A stretch of DNA of 64,000 nt from an uncultured Clostridium sp. (lineage in GTDB: Bacteria > Bacillota > Clostridia > TANB77 > CAG-508): NCBI GenBank assembly GCA_947368535.1, contig CANBHY010000006.1, positions 1 to 64,000 on the forward strand, written 5' to 3'. A program made the translations under genes and the position numbers. Every line of letters starts with the position of its first letter. Position 1 is the stretch's first letter. This document shows positions 34,962 to 42,627 of this stretch, in pieces. The notes under the pieces are model-generated. The model searched no databases. It was not told the DNA's origin and was given only the letters and a program-made list of their open reading frames with translations.

Positions 34962-35004
34962 AAAAAGATACATTGAATAAAAGCATTTAATGTATCTTTT
35001 TATA
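34962..35004 (+). terminator. Terminator after the 34326 gene
   Basis: A 13-bp stem (AAAAAGATACATT from 34962, complement ending at 35001) with a 14-base loop and T-run within the right arm; the next gene's ribosome binding site follows at once. Confidence 0.75.
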
Positions 35005-35016
35005 TATGGAGGAAGT

Positions 35017-35493
35017 ATGGATTTAAGTTTAATGGTTGGAGATGAATATAAATTAAATATTCGTGCTGCTGGTATGATTATTCATAATAATAAAATTTTA
35101 TTACATAGAAATAAGCAAGAAGAACATTACTGTATAATAGGTGGAAGAATTGAAATAGGAGAGGATTCTAAAACAACAGTTAAAAGAGAAATGGAAGAAG
35201 AAATAGGTAAAAAGGTTGAAGTTAAAAATTTTTTAGCTACAATTGAAAATTTTTTCACTGATTTGGATGGGGTAAAATTTCATGAATTTATGTTTATTTA
35301 TGAAGCAGAATTTGTAGATGATGATGATAAAAAAATAGAATATACTCTTAAAAATTTAGAAGGCAAAGATTATCTGCAGTATGAGTGGATTAATATTGAT
35401 AAAATAGATGAAATAAATTTGCAACCTAAAATTTTAAAAGAAATGATAAAAGATAAAAAATATCCAACTCATAAAATATATATTGATAATTAA
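35017..35493 (+). CDS. NUDIX hydrolase
   Basis: A 158-aa NUDIX protein. The catalytic box fits GX5EX7REUXEEXGU: G-RIEIG-E, then DSKTTVK, then REMEEEIG. Such enzymes cleave nucleoside diphosphates linked to another moiety; the substrate cannot be read from sequence. ATG 35017 behind TGGAGGAAG is preferred to an upstream ATG in the terminator. Monocistronic by context. Confidence 0.9.
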   Translation: MDLSLMVGDEYKLNIRAAGMIIHNNKILLHRNKQEEHYCIIGGRIEIGEDSKTTVKREMEEEIGKKVEVKNFLATIENFFTDLDGVKFHEFMFIYEAEFVDDDDKKIEYTLKNLEGKDYLQYEWINIDKIDEINLQPKILKEMIKDKKYPTHKIYIDN

Positions 35494-35555
35494 TTTAAAA
35501 TTAATATATAATATGATTATTATAAAAAGTTTTAATAGACGAAGGAGAATAAATA

Positions 35556-36740
35556 ATGAAAAAAAGAATTGTTGCAATTTTTATTATTATGTGTATTATA
35601 ATTTCAAATTTATATAGTGTTGTAGCGTATTCAAATGAGATTGATATTGAAAATGAAAGTGATTATCAAGTGGGAACGCAGAATAATGACAATTTAGGAG
35701 ACAATACAGATAATGAGCAACAAAATTTTGGCAATGAATCACAAAATGAAGGTATTGAGTTACTGAATGATGAATGGACAGATTTTTCAAAATCAAAATT
35801 AACTGTTGAACAAACTCAAAATGTAAGAGATTATCGTGTAACTATTTCAAATGCAATACCAATAGAAAATCATATATATAGATATGCTATTGGTGAAGGT
35901 AAATCAACACCAGAATATTCTGATAATTTACCACAGTTATCATATGATAAAGAAAAGAAAGTATTTTTTAGTACAACGATTTCAAAGTATTTAGAATTAG
36001 GACCAGATCAATATTTATATATTTATGAACAGTATTTTAATCAAACAGAGTCAAAAAATAAGTTAGTATTAGAAAAAAATAAGTTAGACAAACCAGCTCA
36101 AAAGAAATATACAGATGCGTTTTTTTCAACAATGATTTCTAAAATTTCTGATACTTCAGATTGTGATACACAAATATTATTTAATACACCTTGGGATGAT
36201 GATACAGTTAGAAAAGTTCATATAAAAATTGGAAAAATAAATGATGATACTATACTTAAAGATATTTACAATAAAAATAGTAAAGCTTTTGAAAATTTAC
36301 AAAATTATGCTATAAAAGATACAAAAGCTTTTTATGATAAAACATTAGATTCAACTGAAAAAATGACTAATGCAGGTGGAGTAAAAATAGTTGAAAAAGA
36401 GCCATTATTTCCTGCTAATAATATAACAGATAAAGAATATTACTATTTATATGCAGTTTTAGAAGATGAAAATGGTAAATATGTTAAAACTGAAGGGGTG
36501 ACTTTAGCTAGAGCAAGCAAAATAGGAATGAGTGGAACTAATAATTTTTCATTATTTTTCTATGGTTCAAATGATTTTTCTTGGAAAACTTTTGAAGGAT
36601 TAAATAATGGAGGAGATAATACAGTGGCTCCAGGAAAGCTTCCAAATGCTGGTGCTGCAACAATTTGTTTAGTAGTTTTAGGAATAGTAATAGTAGTTGG
36701 AGTTGTATCATATAGAAAATATAAGAAATGTGATTATTAA
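35556..36740 (+). CDS. Secreted surface protein with LPNAG sortase-like anchor
   Basis: A 394-aa protein with a signal peptide (1-25, ending near VVAYS), an Asn/Gln/Asp-rich stretch (about 30-70), a large unrecognised middle with aromatic strands, and a typical cell-wall sorting tail: APGKLPNAG (about 358-366), a hydrophobic segment ICLVVLGIVIVVGVV and a basic end YRKYKK. LPNAG differs from LPXTG by Ala for Thr, so it either uses a variant sortase or stays membrane anchored. No sortase gene is in the window. GAAGGAGAA precedes ATG. Function unknown; an adhesin-like role is a guess. Confidence 0.75.
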   Translation: MKKRIVAIFIIMCIIISNLYSVVAYSNEIDIENESDYQVGTQNNDNLGDNTDNEQQNFGNESQNEGIELLNDEWTDFSKSKLTVEQTQNVRDYRVTISNAIPIENHIYRYAIGEGKSTPEYSDNLPQLSYDKEKKVFFSTTISKYLELGPDQYLYIYEQYFNQTESKNKLVLEKNKLDKPAQKKYTDAFFSTMISKISDTSDCDTQILFNTPWDDDTVRKVHIKIGKINDDTILKDIYNKNSKAFENLQNYAIKDTKAFYDKTLDSTEKMTNAGGVKIVEKEPLFPANNITDKEYYYLYAVLEDENGKYVKTEGVTLARASKIGMSGTNNFSLFFYGSNDFSWKTFEGLNNGGDNTVAPGKLPNAGAATICLVVLGIVIVVGVVSYRKYKKCDY

Positions 36741-36774
36741 TAATAAAAGTTGAAACAAAGATTGAGGTAATAAT

Positions 36775-37539
36775 ATGTTTTTTGCTAAGGCTGGAAAATA
36801 TCAAGCTTGCAAACTTTTTACATCTGGACATTTTGCATTAATAATAGCAACTTTTGCTTGTATAGCAATTGCTTTGAAAAAGACAATTCATAAAAGTAAA
36901 GAAGATGTATATAAAATAATAAGAAATTTAACAATAGTATTAGTATTATTAGAAATTTTTAAAATTTGGTTTACACTGCAAGATTTTAAAATTATTAATG
37001 TAAAAGAATGGGTGCCATTATACTATTGTAGTTTACTTTTGTATGCAGGGCTTTTGAGTTCTTTTACAAAAGGAAAACTAAAAAGAGTAGGTGATGTCTT
37101 TTTAGCTACAGGATCAATTGTTGGTGGATTAGTTTTTATTTTGTTCCCAACGACTTCACTTCCAACATATCCAGTCTTTCATTTTATAAGTATTCATAGT
37201 TTTTTCTTTCATGGAGTAATGGTGTATTTAACTCTTTTAGTGAATAAAACACATTATATCGAACTTAAGAAAAAAGATGTATTATATTTTGCTAGTTTAG
37301 TTGGTGTGGTTTGTATTGCAGCTTTAATTGTTAATAATATATTTAACAGTAATTTAATGTTTATATCAATGGATTTTCCAAATACACCAATAACTATTTT
37401 GTATAAATTGACTGGAAAGTTATTTACACCAATGATGATAATTGGACAAATGATTATACCGTTTTATGCAGTATATATAATTATAGAATTATTTAATAAA
37501 TATAAAGAAAAAGGGAAACAAAAGAACTCTAATTGTTAG
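36775..37539 (+). CDS. YwaF/TIGR02206-type integral membrane protein
   Basis: A 254-aa hydrophobic protein with about six or seven membrane helices. The segments WVPLYYCSLLLYAGLL, FPTTSLPTYPVFHFISIHSF and FHGVMVYLTLLV fit the YwaF (TMEM164-like) family, which has conserved His residues in the membrane, here in FHFISIHSFFFH. Function of bacterial members is not settled (TMEM164 is an acyltransferase in animals). A terminator overlaps the last codons. Confidence 0.8.
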   Translation: MFFAKAGKYQACKLFTSGHFALIIATFACIAIALKKTIHKSKEDVYKIIRNLTIVLVLLEIFKIWFTLQDFKIINVKEWVPLYYCSLLLYAGLLSSFTKGKLKRVGDVFLATGSIVGGLVFILFPTTSLPTYPVFHFISIHSFFFHGVMVYLTLLVNKTHYIELKKKDVLYFASLVGVVCIAALIVNNIFNSNLMFISMDFPNTPITILYKLTGKLFTPMMIIGQMIIPFYAVYIIIELFNKYKEKGKQKNSNC

Positions 37540-37554
37540 AGTTCTTTTATTTTT
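37520..37554 (+). terminator. Terminator overlapping the end of the ywaF-like gene
   Basis: A 12-bp stem (AAAGAACTCTAA at 37521-37532 pairing with the region to 37547) is followed by a T-rich run. The stem contains the last three codons and the stop. Confidence 0.85.
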
Positions 37555-37581
37555 TAATGAACTAAATAATTATAAAAATTA

Positions 37582-37610
37582 TTGACATATACCCCTAAGG
37601 GGTATATAAT
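37582..37610 (+). promoter_or_regulatory. Copper-regulated promoter with CsoR operator in the spacer
   Basis: Perfect sigma-A promoter: TTGACA (37582-37587), 17 bases, TATAAT (37605-37610). The spacer is filled by the palindrome TATACCCC-TAA-GGGGTATA (37588-37606), the known CsoR-type operator (G/C tract with TAC...GTA ends). Binding of apo-CsoR would block the promoter until Cu(I) is sensed. Confidence 0.92.
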
Positions 37611-37632
37611 TTTTGCGAGATGAGGTGAAAAT

Positions 37633-37944
37633 ATGAGTTGTGAAAAATGTGATAAATGTCAAATATGTCAAAAGAGTACTCATAGATCAGAAGAAGAAAA
37701 GAAAAAAATAACCAAAAGACTAAACATTATTGAAGGGCAGGTTAGAGGAATTAAACAAATGATTGCAGATGATAGGTATTGCGATGATGTATTAATTCAA
37801 TTATCTGCTATAAATAATTCTATAAAAAGTCTACAAGATTCAATATTTGAAAGTCATTTATCAAATTGTGTTTCTTACGAAATACAATCTGGAAACTTGG
37901 AAATAATAGAAGAAGTTACAAATTTAATTAAAAGAATAAGATAA
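37633..37944 (+). CDS. csoR: Copper-sensing repressor CsoR
   Basis: A 103-aa four-helix repressor. The Cu(I) site has Cys50, His75 and Cys79, spaced exactly as in CsoR (36/61/65 in the Mycobacterium protein), and RLNIIEGQVRGIKQMI is the DNA-binding helix. The N-terminus carries an extra Cys cluster (CEKCDKCQICQ), as in several Clostridia. GATGAGGTG precedes ATG. It heads csoR-copZ-copA. Confidence 0.94.
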   Translation: MSCEKCDKCQICQKSTHRSEEEKKKITKRLNIIEGQVRGIKQMIADDRYCDDVLIQLSAINNSIKSLQDSIFESHLSNCVSYEIQSGNLEIIEEVTNLIKRIR

Positions 37945-37960
37945 TTTTAAGGAGGATATT

Positions 37961-38173
37961 ATGGAAAAATTAGAATTAAATATTGAAGGAATGCACTGTA
38001 ATGGTTGTAGTACAAGATTACAAAAGGTTTTATCCAATTTAGAGGGAGTAAATGTTATAGATATAAGTTTTGAAACAGGAAAAGGTAATTTAGAAGTTGA
38101 TTTTTCTAAAGTTAAAATGGAACAAATTAAAGAAACTATAGAAGATGCAGGTTTTTCTGTAAAAGGAGAATAG
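37961..38173 (+). CDS. copZ: Copper chaperone CopZ
   Basis: A 70-aa HMA-domain protein with the metal site GMHCNGC (Cys13 and Cys16), two helices and four strands by pattern. It carries Cu(I) to CopA. AAGGAGG precedes ATG; copA follows two bases after its stop. Confidence 0.93.
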   Translation: MEKLELNIEGMHCNGCSTRLQKVLSNLEGVNVIDISFETGKGNLEVDFSKVKMEQIKETIEDAGFSVKGE

Positions 38174-38175
38174 AA

Positions 38176-40380
38176 TTGAAGAAGGTATTATTAAAAATTG
38201 GAGGAATGACCTGTAGTGCATGTTCTTCTGGTTTAGAAAAATATTTAAATAAACAAGATGGAATAAAATTAGCTTCTGTTAATTTAGTTATGAATAATGC
38301 TAATATAGAATATGATGATGAAAGGTTAAGTTTGCAAGATGTAGAAAAATTTGTTGATAAAGCAGGCTTTGAAAGTTTGGGAATAGATAATTTTGAAAAA
38401 GAAGAAAAAAAGAACTCTTTTGAAAAATATAAAATTATTTTAATAACTATTTTTTCATTGATTATTTTATATATTTCAATGGGCTCAATGATTGGATTAC
38501 CTGAAATATCATTTATAAAGATGATGAAATATCCTACTAGATTTTCAATATGTTTATTAGTTTTTTCGTCTATTGTTTTATTTTTAGGGAAAGATATTTT
38601 GCGTAATGGATTTAAAAATTTAATTCATAAAACACCTAATATGGATACATTAGTTACAATAGGTGTTGTAGCAAGTATGTTATATAGTATATTTGGAACT
38701 GTGATGATTTTTAAAGGACATAGTCATTATGTTATGAATTTGTATTATGAATCAGCTACAATTGTAGTTTTCTTTATAAAGGTTGGAAAATATATTGAAG
38801 GAAGAAATACAGACAAAACTAAAGAAGCTTTAAAAGAGTTGATGACAATTACACCTAATCATGCAATAATTGTTAGAGATGGAAAAGAGAAAACAGTTAC
38901 ATTAGATGAAATTCAAAAAGATGATATTGTTGTGTGTAAACCAGGCGAGAAAATTGCTGTTGATGGAACTGTCATAGACGGGAATACACATATAGATGAA
39001 TCTTTTATTACTGGTGAAAGTGTTCCAGTAAAAAGAGAAAATGGCTCAAAGGTAATTGCAGGAAGTATTAATTATGAGGGTACTATTAAATATAAAGCTG
39101 AAAAAATAGGAAAAGAGTCAACAGTTTCAGAAATTGTTAGATTAGTAGTAGAAAGTACTAGTTCTAAAGCTCCAATTGCTAAAATTGCTGATAAAGTAAG
39201 TAGTGTTTTTGTTCCAGTTGTAATAGCAATTGCTATTGTTGCTTTTATTATTTGGATGATAATATCAAAAGATATTGCTTTTGCAATTAACATCTTTATA
39301 ACTGTTTTGGTTGTGGCTTGTCCTTGTAGTTTAGGATTAGCAACACCACTTGCTATTATAGTAGGTTCAGGATTAGCAACTAAAAAAGGTATTTTAGTAA
39401 AAAGTAGTGAAAGTTTAGAAAATGCTCATAAAGTAAAAACTGTAGTATTTGATAAAACAGGAACATTAACAGAAGGAAAATTAACAGTTTCAAAAATATA
39501 TAATTATTCTGATATAGATGAAGCAGAACTTTTAAAAATGGTTGCAAGTGTTGAAAATAAATCTGAACATCCAATAGCTAGAGCAATTGTTAATTATGCC
39601 AAAGAAAGAAAAATTGATATAGATGAAGTTAATGATTTTGAAGCTGTTGCTGGTATGGGGGTAGTAGCTAATTATGAAAGCGAAAAAATTATTATTGGAA
39701 ATCAAAAATTAATTGATGAAAATAAAATAGAAATATCTAATAAACAAGATGCTGAAGAATTGACAAAAGATGAGAATAGTATTTTATATGTAGCTTTGAA
39801 TAATAAATTGATAGCCTTAGTTGGTGTTAAAGATACTATCAGAAAAGATATTGTAGAACTTATAGAAAAATTGAAAGCTAAAAATATTAATGTGGTAATG
39901 TTAACAGGAGATAATGAAAAAACAGCTCAGAACATTGCTAAAAAGTTAAAAATAGATAAAGTAATATCAAATGTAATGCCAAAACAAAAAGCAGAAGAAA
40001 TCGAAAAATTAAAGCAAAATGGTTTGGTAATGATGTGTGGAGATGGTATTAATGATAGTATTAGTTTAGTAAAGGCTGATATAGGTGTATCAGTATCTTC
40101 GGGAACTGATATTGCTAGAGATTCTGCACAAGTTGTAATTATGAATGATAATTTAAATAGAATAAATGATGTTATTGATATTAGTAAAAAAACAGTTAGA
40201 AATATTAAACAAAATTTATTTTGGGCGTTTTTCTATAATGTTTGTATGATACCAGTAGCCTGTGGATTTTTAGTTAAGTTTGGAATAATGATAAATCCAA
40301 TGATAGCATCTTTAGCAATGACATTAAGTAGTTTATTTGTAGTATTAAATGTTTTAAAATTAAAAGTATTTTATAAATAA
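38176..40380 (+). CDS. copA: Copper-exporting P1B-type ATPase CopA
   Basis: A 734-aa copper pump. It begins with a TTG at 38176 behind AAAGGAG (end of copZ). One N-terminal HMA domain (GGMTCSAC), then eight membrane helices with the CPC transport motif (ACPCSLGLATP), actuator TGES, phosphorylation site DKTGTLTEG, SEHPIA, and GDGINDS. Cytoplasmic Cu(I) is exported at the cost of ATP. Third gene of the CsoR-controlled operon. Confidence 0.97.
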   Translation: MKKVLLKIGGMTCSACSSGLEKYLNKQDGIKLASVNLVMNNANIEYDDERLSLQDVEKFVDKAGFESLGIDNFEKEEKKNSFEKYKIILITIFSLIILYISMGSMIGLPEISFIKMMKYPTRFSICLLVFSSIVLFLGKDILRNGFKNLIHKTPNMDTLVTIGVVASMLYSIFGTVMIFKGHSHYVMNLYYESATIVVFFIKVGKYIEGRNTDKTKEALKELMTITPNHAIIVRDGKEKTVTLDEIQKDDIVVCKPGEKIAVDGTVIDGNTHIDESFITGESVPVKRENGSKVIAGSINYEGTIKYKAEKIGKESTVSEIVRLVVESTSSKAPIAKIADKVSSVFVPVVIAIAIVAFIIWMIISKDIAFAINIFITVLVVACPCSLGLATPLAIIVGSGLATKKGILVKSSESLENAHKVKTVVFDKTGTLTEGKLTVSKIYNYSDIDEAELLKMVASVENKSEHPIARAIVNYAKERKIDIDEVNDFEAVAGMGVVANYESEKIIIGNQKLIDENKIEISNKQDAEELTKDENSILYVALNNKLIALVGVKDTIRKDIVELIEKLKAKNINVVMLTGDNEKTAQNIAKKLKIDKVISNVMPKQKAEEIEKLKQNGLVMMCGDGINDSISLVKADIGVSVSSGTDIARDSAQVVIMNDNLNRINDVIDISKKTVRNIKQNLFWAFFYNVCMIPVACGFLVKFGIMINPMIASLAMTLSSLFVVLNVLKLKVFYK

Positions 40381-40394
40381 GGAATAATAAAAAT

Positions 40395-41093
40395 ATGAAA
40401 AATCAATTTTCAAGAACAGAATTATTAATTGGAAAAGCTGGAGTAGAAAAATTAAAAAATGCTAAAGTTGCAGTATATGGAATTGGAGGAGTTGGATCAT
40501 ATACTGTTGAAGGATTAGCTAGAGCTGGAGTAGGACATTTAGTGTTAATTGATTGGGACGATGTTGATATTACTAATATTAACAGACAAATACTAGCATT
40601 ACATTCTACTGTAGGAAAAAAGAAAACGGAAGTAATGAAAGAAAGAATACTAGATATTAATCCAGATGCAAAAGTAGAAATTTATGAACCTAAGGATATT
40701 GAAAGTGGAGAAGAAAACTTAATAGATGGAAGTTTTTCATATGTAGTAGATGCTATTGATACTATGACAGCTAAATTAAAAGTAATTGAAAGAGCATATA
40801 AATTAGGTGTCAATATTATATCTGCAACTGGTGCTGGAAATAAATTAGATCCAACTCGATTTGAAATTACTGATATATATAAAACATCAGTATGTCCAGT
40901 ATGCAAGATTTTAAGAAAAGAATTAAAAAATAGAGGAATAAAAAAACATAAAGTTATATATTCAAAAGAAGAACCAGCAAAATTAATAGAAGATGAAGAA
41001 CAAAAAAATACACTTGGAAGTATTTCATTTGTTCCAAGTGTAGCAGGTTTAATTATAGCAGGAGAGGTAATTAAAGACATATTAGGACTATAA
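40395..41093 (+). CDS. tcdA: tRNA threonylcarbamoyladenosine dehydratase TcdA
   Basis: A 232-aa E1-like (ThiF-fold) enzyme that cyclises t6A37 of tRNA to ct6A. ATP site GIGGVGSYTVEGLARAGVG, LIDWDDVDITNINRQ and the Cys pair in VCPVC (TSVCPVCKILRK) are visible, and the N-terminus FSRTELLIGKAGVEKL is TcdA-typical (R.e.LlG.eg...L). Starts 14 bases after copA and precedes a gene of unknown function by 12. Confidence 0.93.
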   Translation: MKNQFSRTELLIGKAGVEKLKNAKVAVYGIGGVGSYTVEGLARAGVGHLVLIDWDDVDITNINRQILALHSTVGKKKTEVMKERILDINPDAKVEIYEPKDIESGEENLIDGSFSYVVDAIDTMTAKLKVIERAYKLGVNIISATGAGNKLDPTRFEITDIYKTSVCPVCKILRKELKNRGIKKHKVIYSKEEPAKLIEDEEQKNTLGSISFVPSVAGLIIAGEVIKDILGL

Positions 41094-41105
41094 AAGGAGA
41101 AATAT

Positions 41106-41786
41106 ATGCAAAGATTTATATATCAAACAGAACTTAGTGTAGCTTTTTTAAGAAATGGAAAGATTTTAGTATACAAAAATGATAGCAATCAATACACACT
41201 ACTGCCTAGATATACTATAGGAATTAGAGATGGTAATGATGTAAATTTGGGAAAAAATGAAGTTGGTCCATTTTTATTTAGTTATCGTTCAGGTGATGAG
41301 TCAGAATATAAGAAGGAAATAGCATTAGCGATTGGAAAAGTAACTAAAAATTTTAGTACAGGTACATCAGAGGAGTTTTTAGTGGGAAATGCAAATAAGT
41401 TAACTGATATGGGAGAATTGACAGATAATATTTATCCTTTTCAAGTTCAAGAAATGATAAAGAAATCACAACTTGTACCATATATAAGAGATGGAAGAAA
41501 CACATTTTATCTAAACACTTTAGATGGGATAGAAGCTTATGAAAATGTAGGTTTTAGATATTTGTTATTAGAAAATGGATTCGAGAATACAGTTAGTAAT
41601 GTTTCTTTTTTATCATTTGAAGAATTGCAAGGTTTAACTAAAACAAAACCTGATGATTGTTCTTTAGAACTATTAGTTGCTATGAGAGAATTAAATAGTG
41701 ATAAAGTTCAAAGATTTATTAATGAAGTAGTTAAAGAAAGAAGTGATATTCAAAAACCAAAGCAGTTAGATGGTGGAGAAAAATAA
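41106..41786 (+). CDS. Hypothetical protein, 226 aa
   Basis: I do not recognise this family. The protein is soluble, without signal or membrane segment, with mixed alpha-beta pattern: QTELSVAFLRNGKILVYKN and YTLLPRYTIGIRDGND at the N-terminus, and FRYLLLENGFENTVSNVSF later. AAAAGGAG precedes ATG. Its last codons contain GGTGGAG, the ribosome binding site of the next gene; stop TAA at 41784-41786 precedes ATG 41788. The tight coupling to the TtcA-like gene and to tcdA suggests a link to tRNA modification. Confidence 0.7.
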   Translation: MQRFIYQTELSVAFLRNGKILVYKNDSNQYTLLPRYTIGIRDGNDVNLGKNEVGPFLFSYRSGDESEYKKEIALAIGKVTKNFSTGTSEEFLVGNANKLTDMGELTDNIYPFQVQEMIKKSQLVPYIRDGRNTFYLNTLDGIEAYENVGFRYLLLENGFENTVSNVSFLSFEELQGLTKTKPDDCSLELLVAMRELNSDKVQRFINEVVKERSDIQKPKQLDGGEK

Positions 41787-41787
41787 A

Positions 41788-42618
41788 ATGAAAAGTTGTG
41801 AAGAGATAGAAAAAAGCATAATAAAAACATATAGAAAAGGTATTTGGAGTCAATTTATTAAAGGAATACAAGAATTTGAAATGGTTAATGAAGGTGATAA
41901 AATTGCTGTTTGCATTTCTGGTGGTAAAGATTCAATGCTTCTTGCAAAATGCCTTCAAGAACTTAAACGTCATAGAAAAGTGAATTTTGAATTAAAATTT
42001 ATAGTTATGGATCCTGGATATAGTCCTATAAATAGGCAGAAGATTATTGAAAATGCGCAGAAATTAAATATTCCTATTGAAATATTTGAGTCAAATATTT
42101 TTGAATCAGTAGAACATATTGATGATCATCCTTGCTATGTTTGTGCAAGAATGAGGAGAGGATATTTATATAAAAAGGCTCAAAGTTTAGGATGCAATAA
42201 AATAGCTTTAGGTCATCATTTTGATGATGTTGTTGAGACTATTTTAATGGGGATGTTATATGGATCTCAAATGCAGACAATGATGCCTAAATTACATAGT
42301 ACTTTTCATGAAGGTATGGAACTTATCAGACCACTTTATTATGTTAAAGAAGCGGATATAATAAAGTGGAGAGATAGAAATGAATTAGAATTTATACAAT
42401 GTGCATGCAAAATTACAGAAAAGGATGCTGAGTTTGGAGAACATGGCTCAAAAAGAGATGAAATGAAACAGCTTCTAAAACAATTAAGAAGTATATATAA
42501 TAAAGTGGATATGAATATTTATAATAGCGCTAAGAATGTTAATTTAAACACAGTTATATCATATATTAAAGATGGAAAAGTTCATCATTTTATGGATGAT
42601 TATGATAAAAAGAAATAG
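41788..42618 (+). CDS. TtcA-like tRNA thiolation ATPase
   Basis: A 276-aa N-type PP-loop enzyme of the TtcA/TtuA group. ATP motif CISGGKDSM, two pairs of Cys that could hold an iron-sulfur cluster (CYVCARMRRG and QCACK), and ALGHHFDDVVET. TtcA makes 2-thiocytidine at C32 of tRNA. ATG 41788 is preferred to an upstream in-frame start because GGTGGAG lies at right spacing. Third sulfur- or tRNA-linked enzyme in this part of the window. Confidence 0.88.
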   Translation: MKSCEEIEKSIIKTYRKGIWSQFIKGIQEFEMVNEGDKIAVCISGGKDSMLLAKCLQELKRHRKVNFELKFIVMDPGYSPINRQKIIENAQKLNIPIEIFESNIFESVEHIDDHPCYVCARMRRGYLYKKAQSLGCNKIALGHHFDDVVETILMGMLYGSQMQTMMPKLHSTFHEGMELIRPLYYVKEADIIKWRDRNELEFIQCACKITEKDAEFGEHGSKRDEMKQLLKQLRSIYNKVDMNIYNSAKNVNLNTVISYIKDGKVHHFMDDYDKKK

Positions 42619-42627
42619 AGGAATAAT

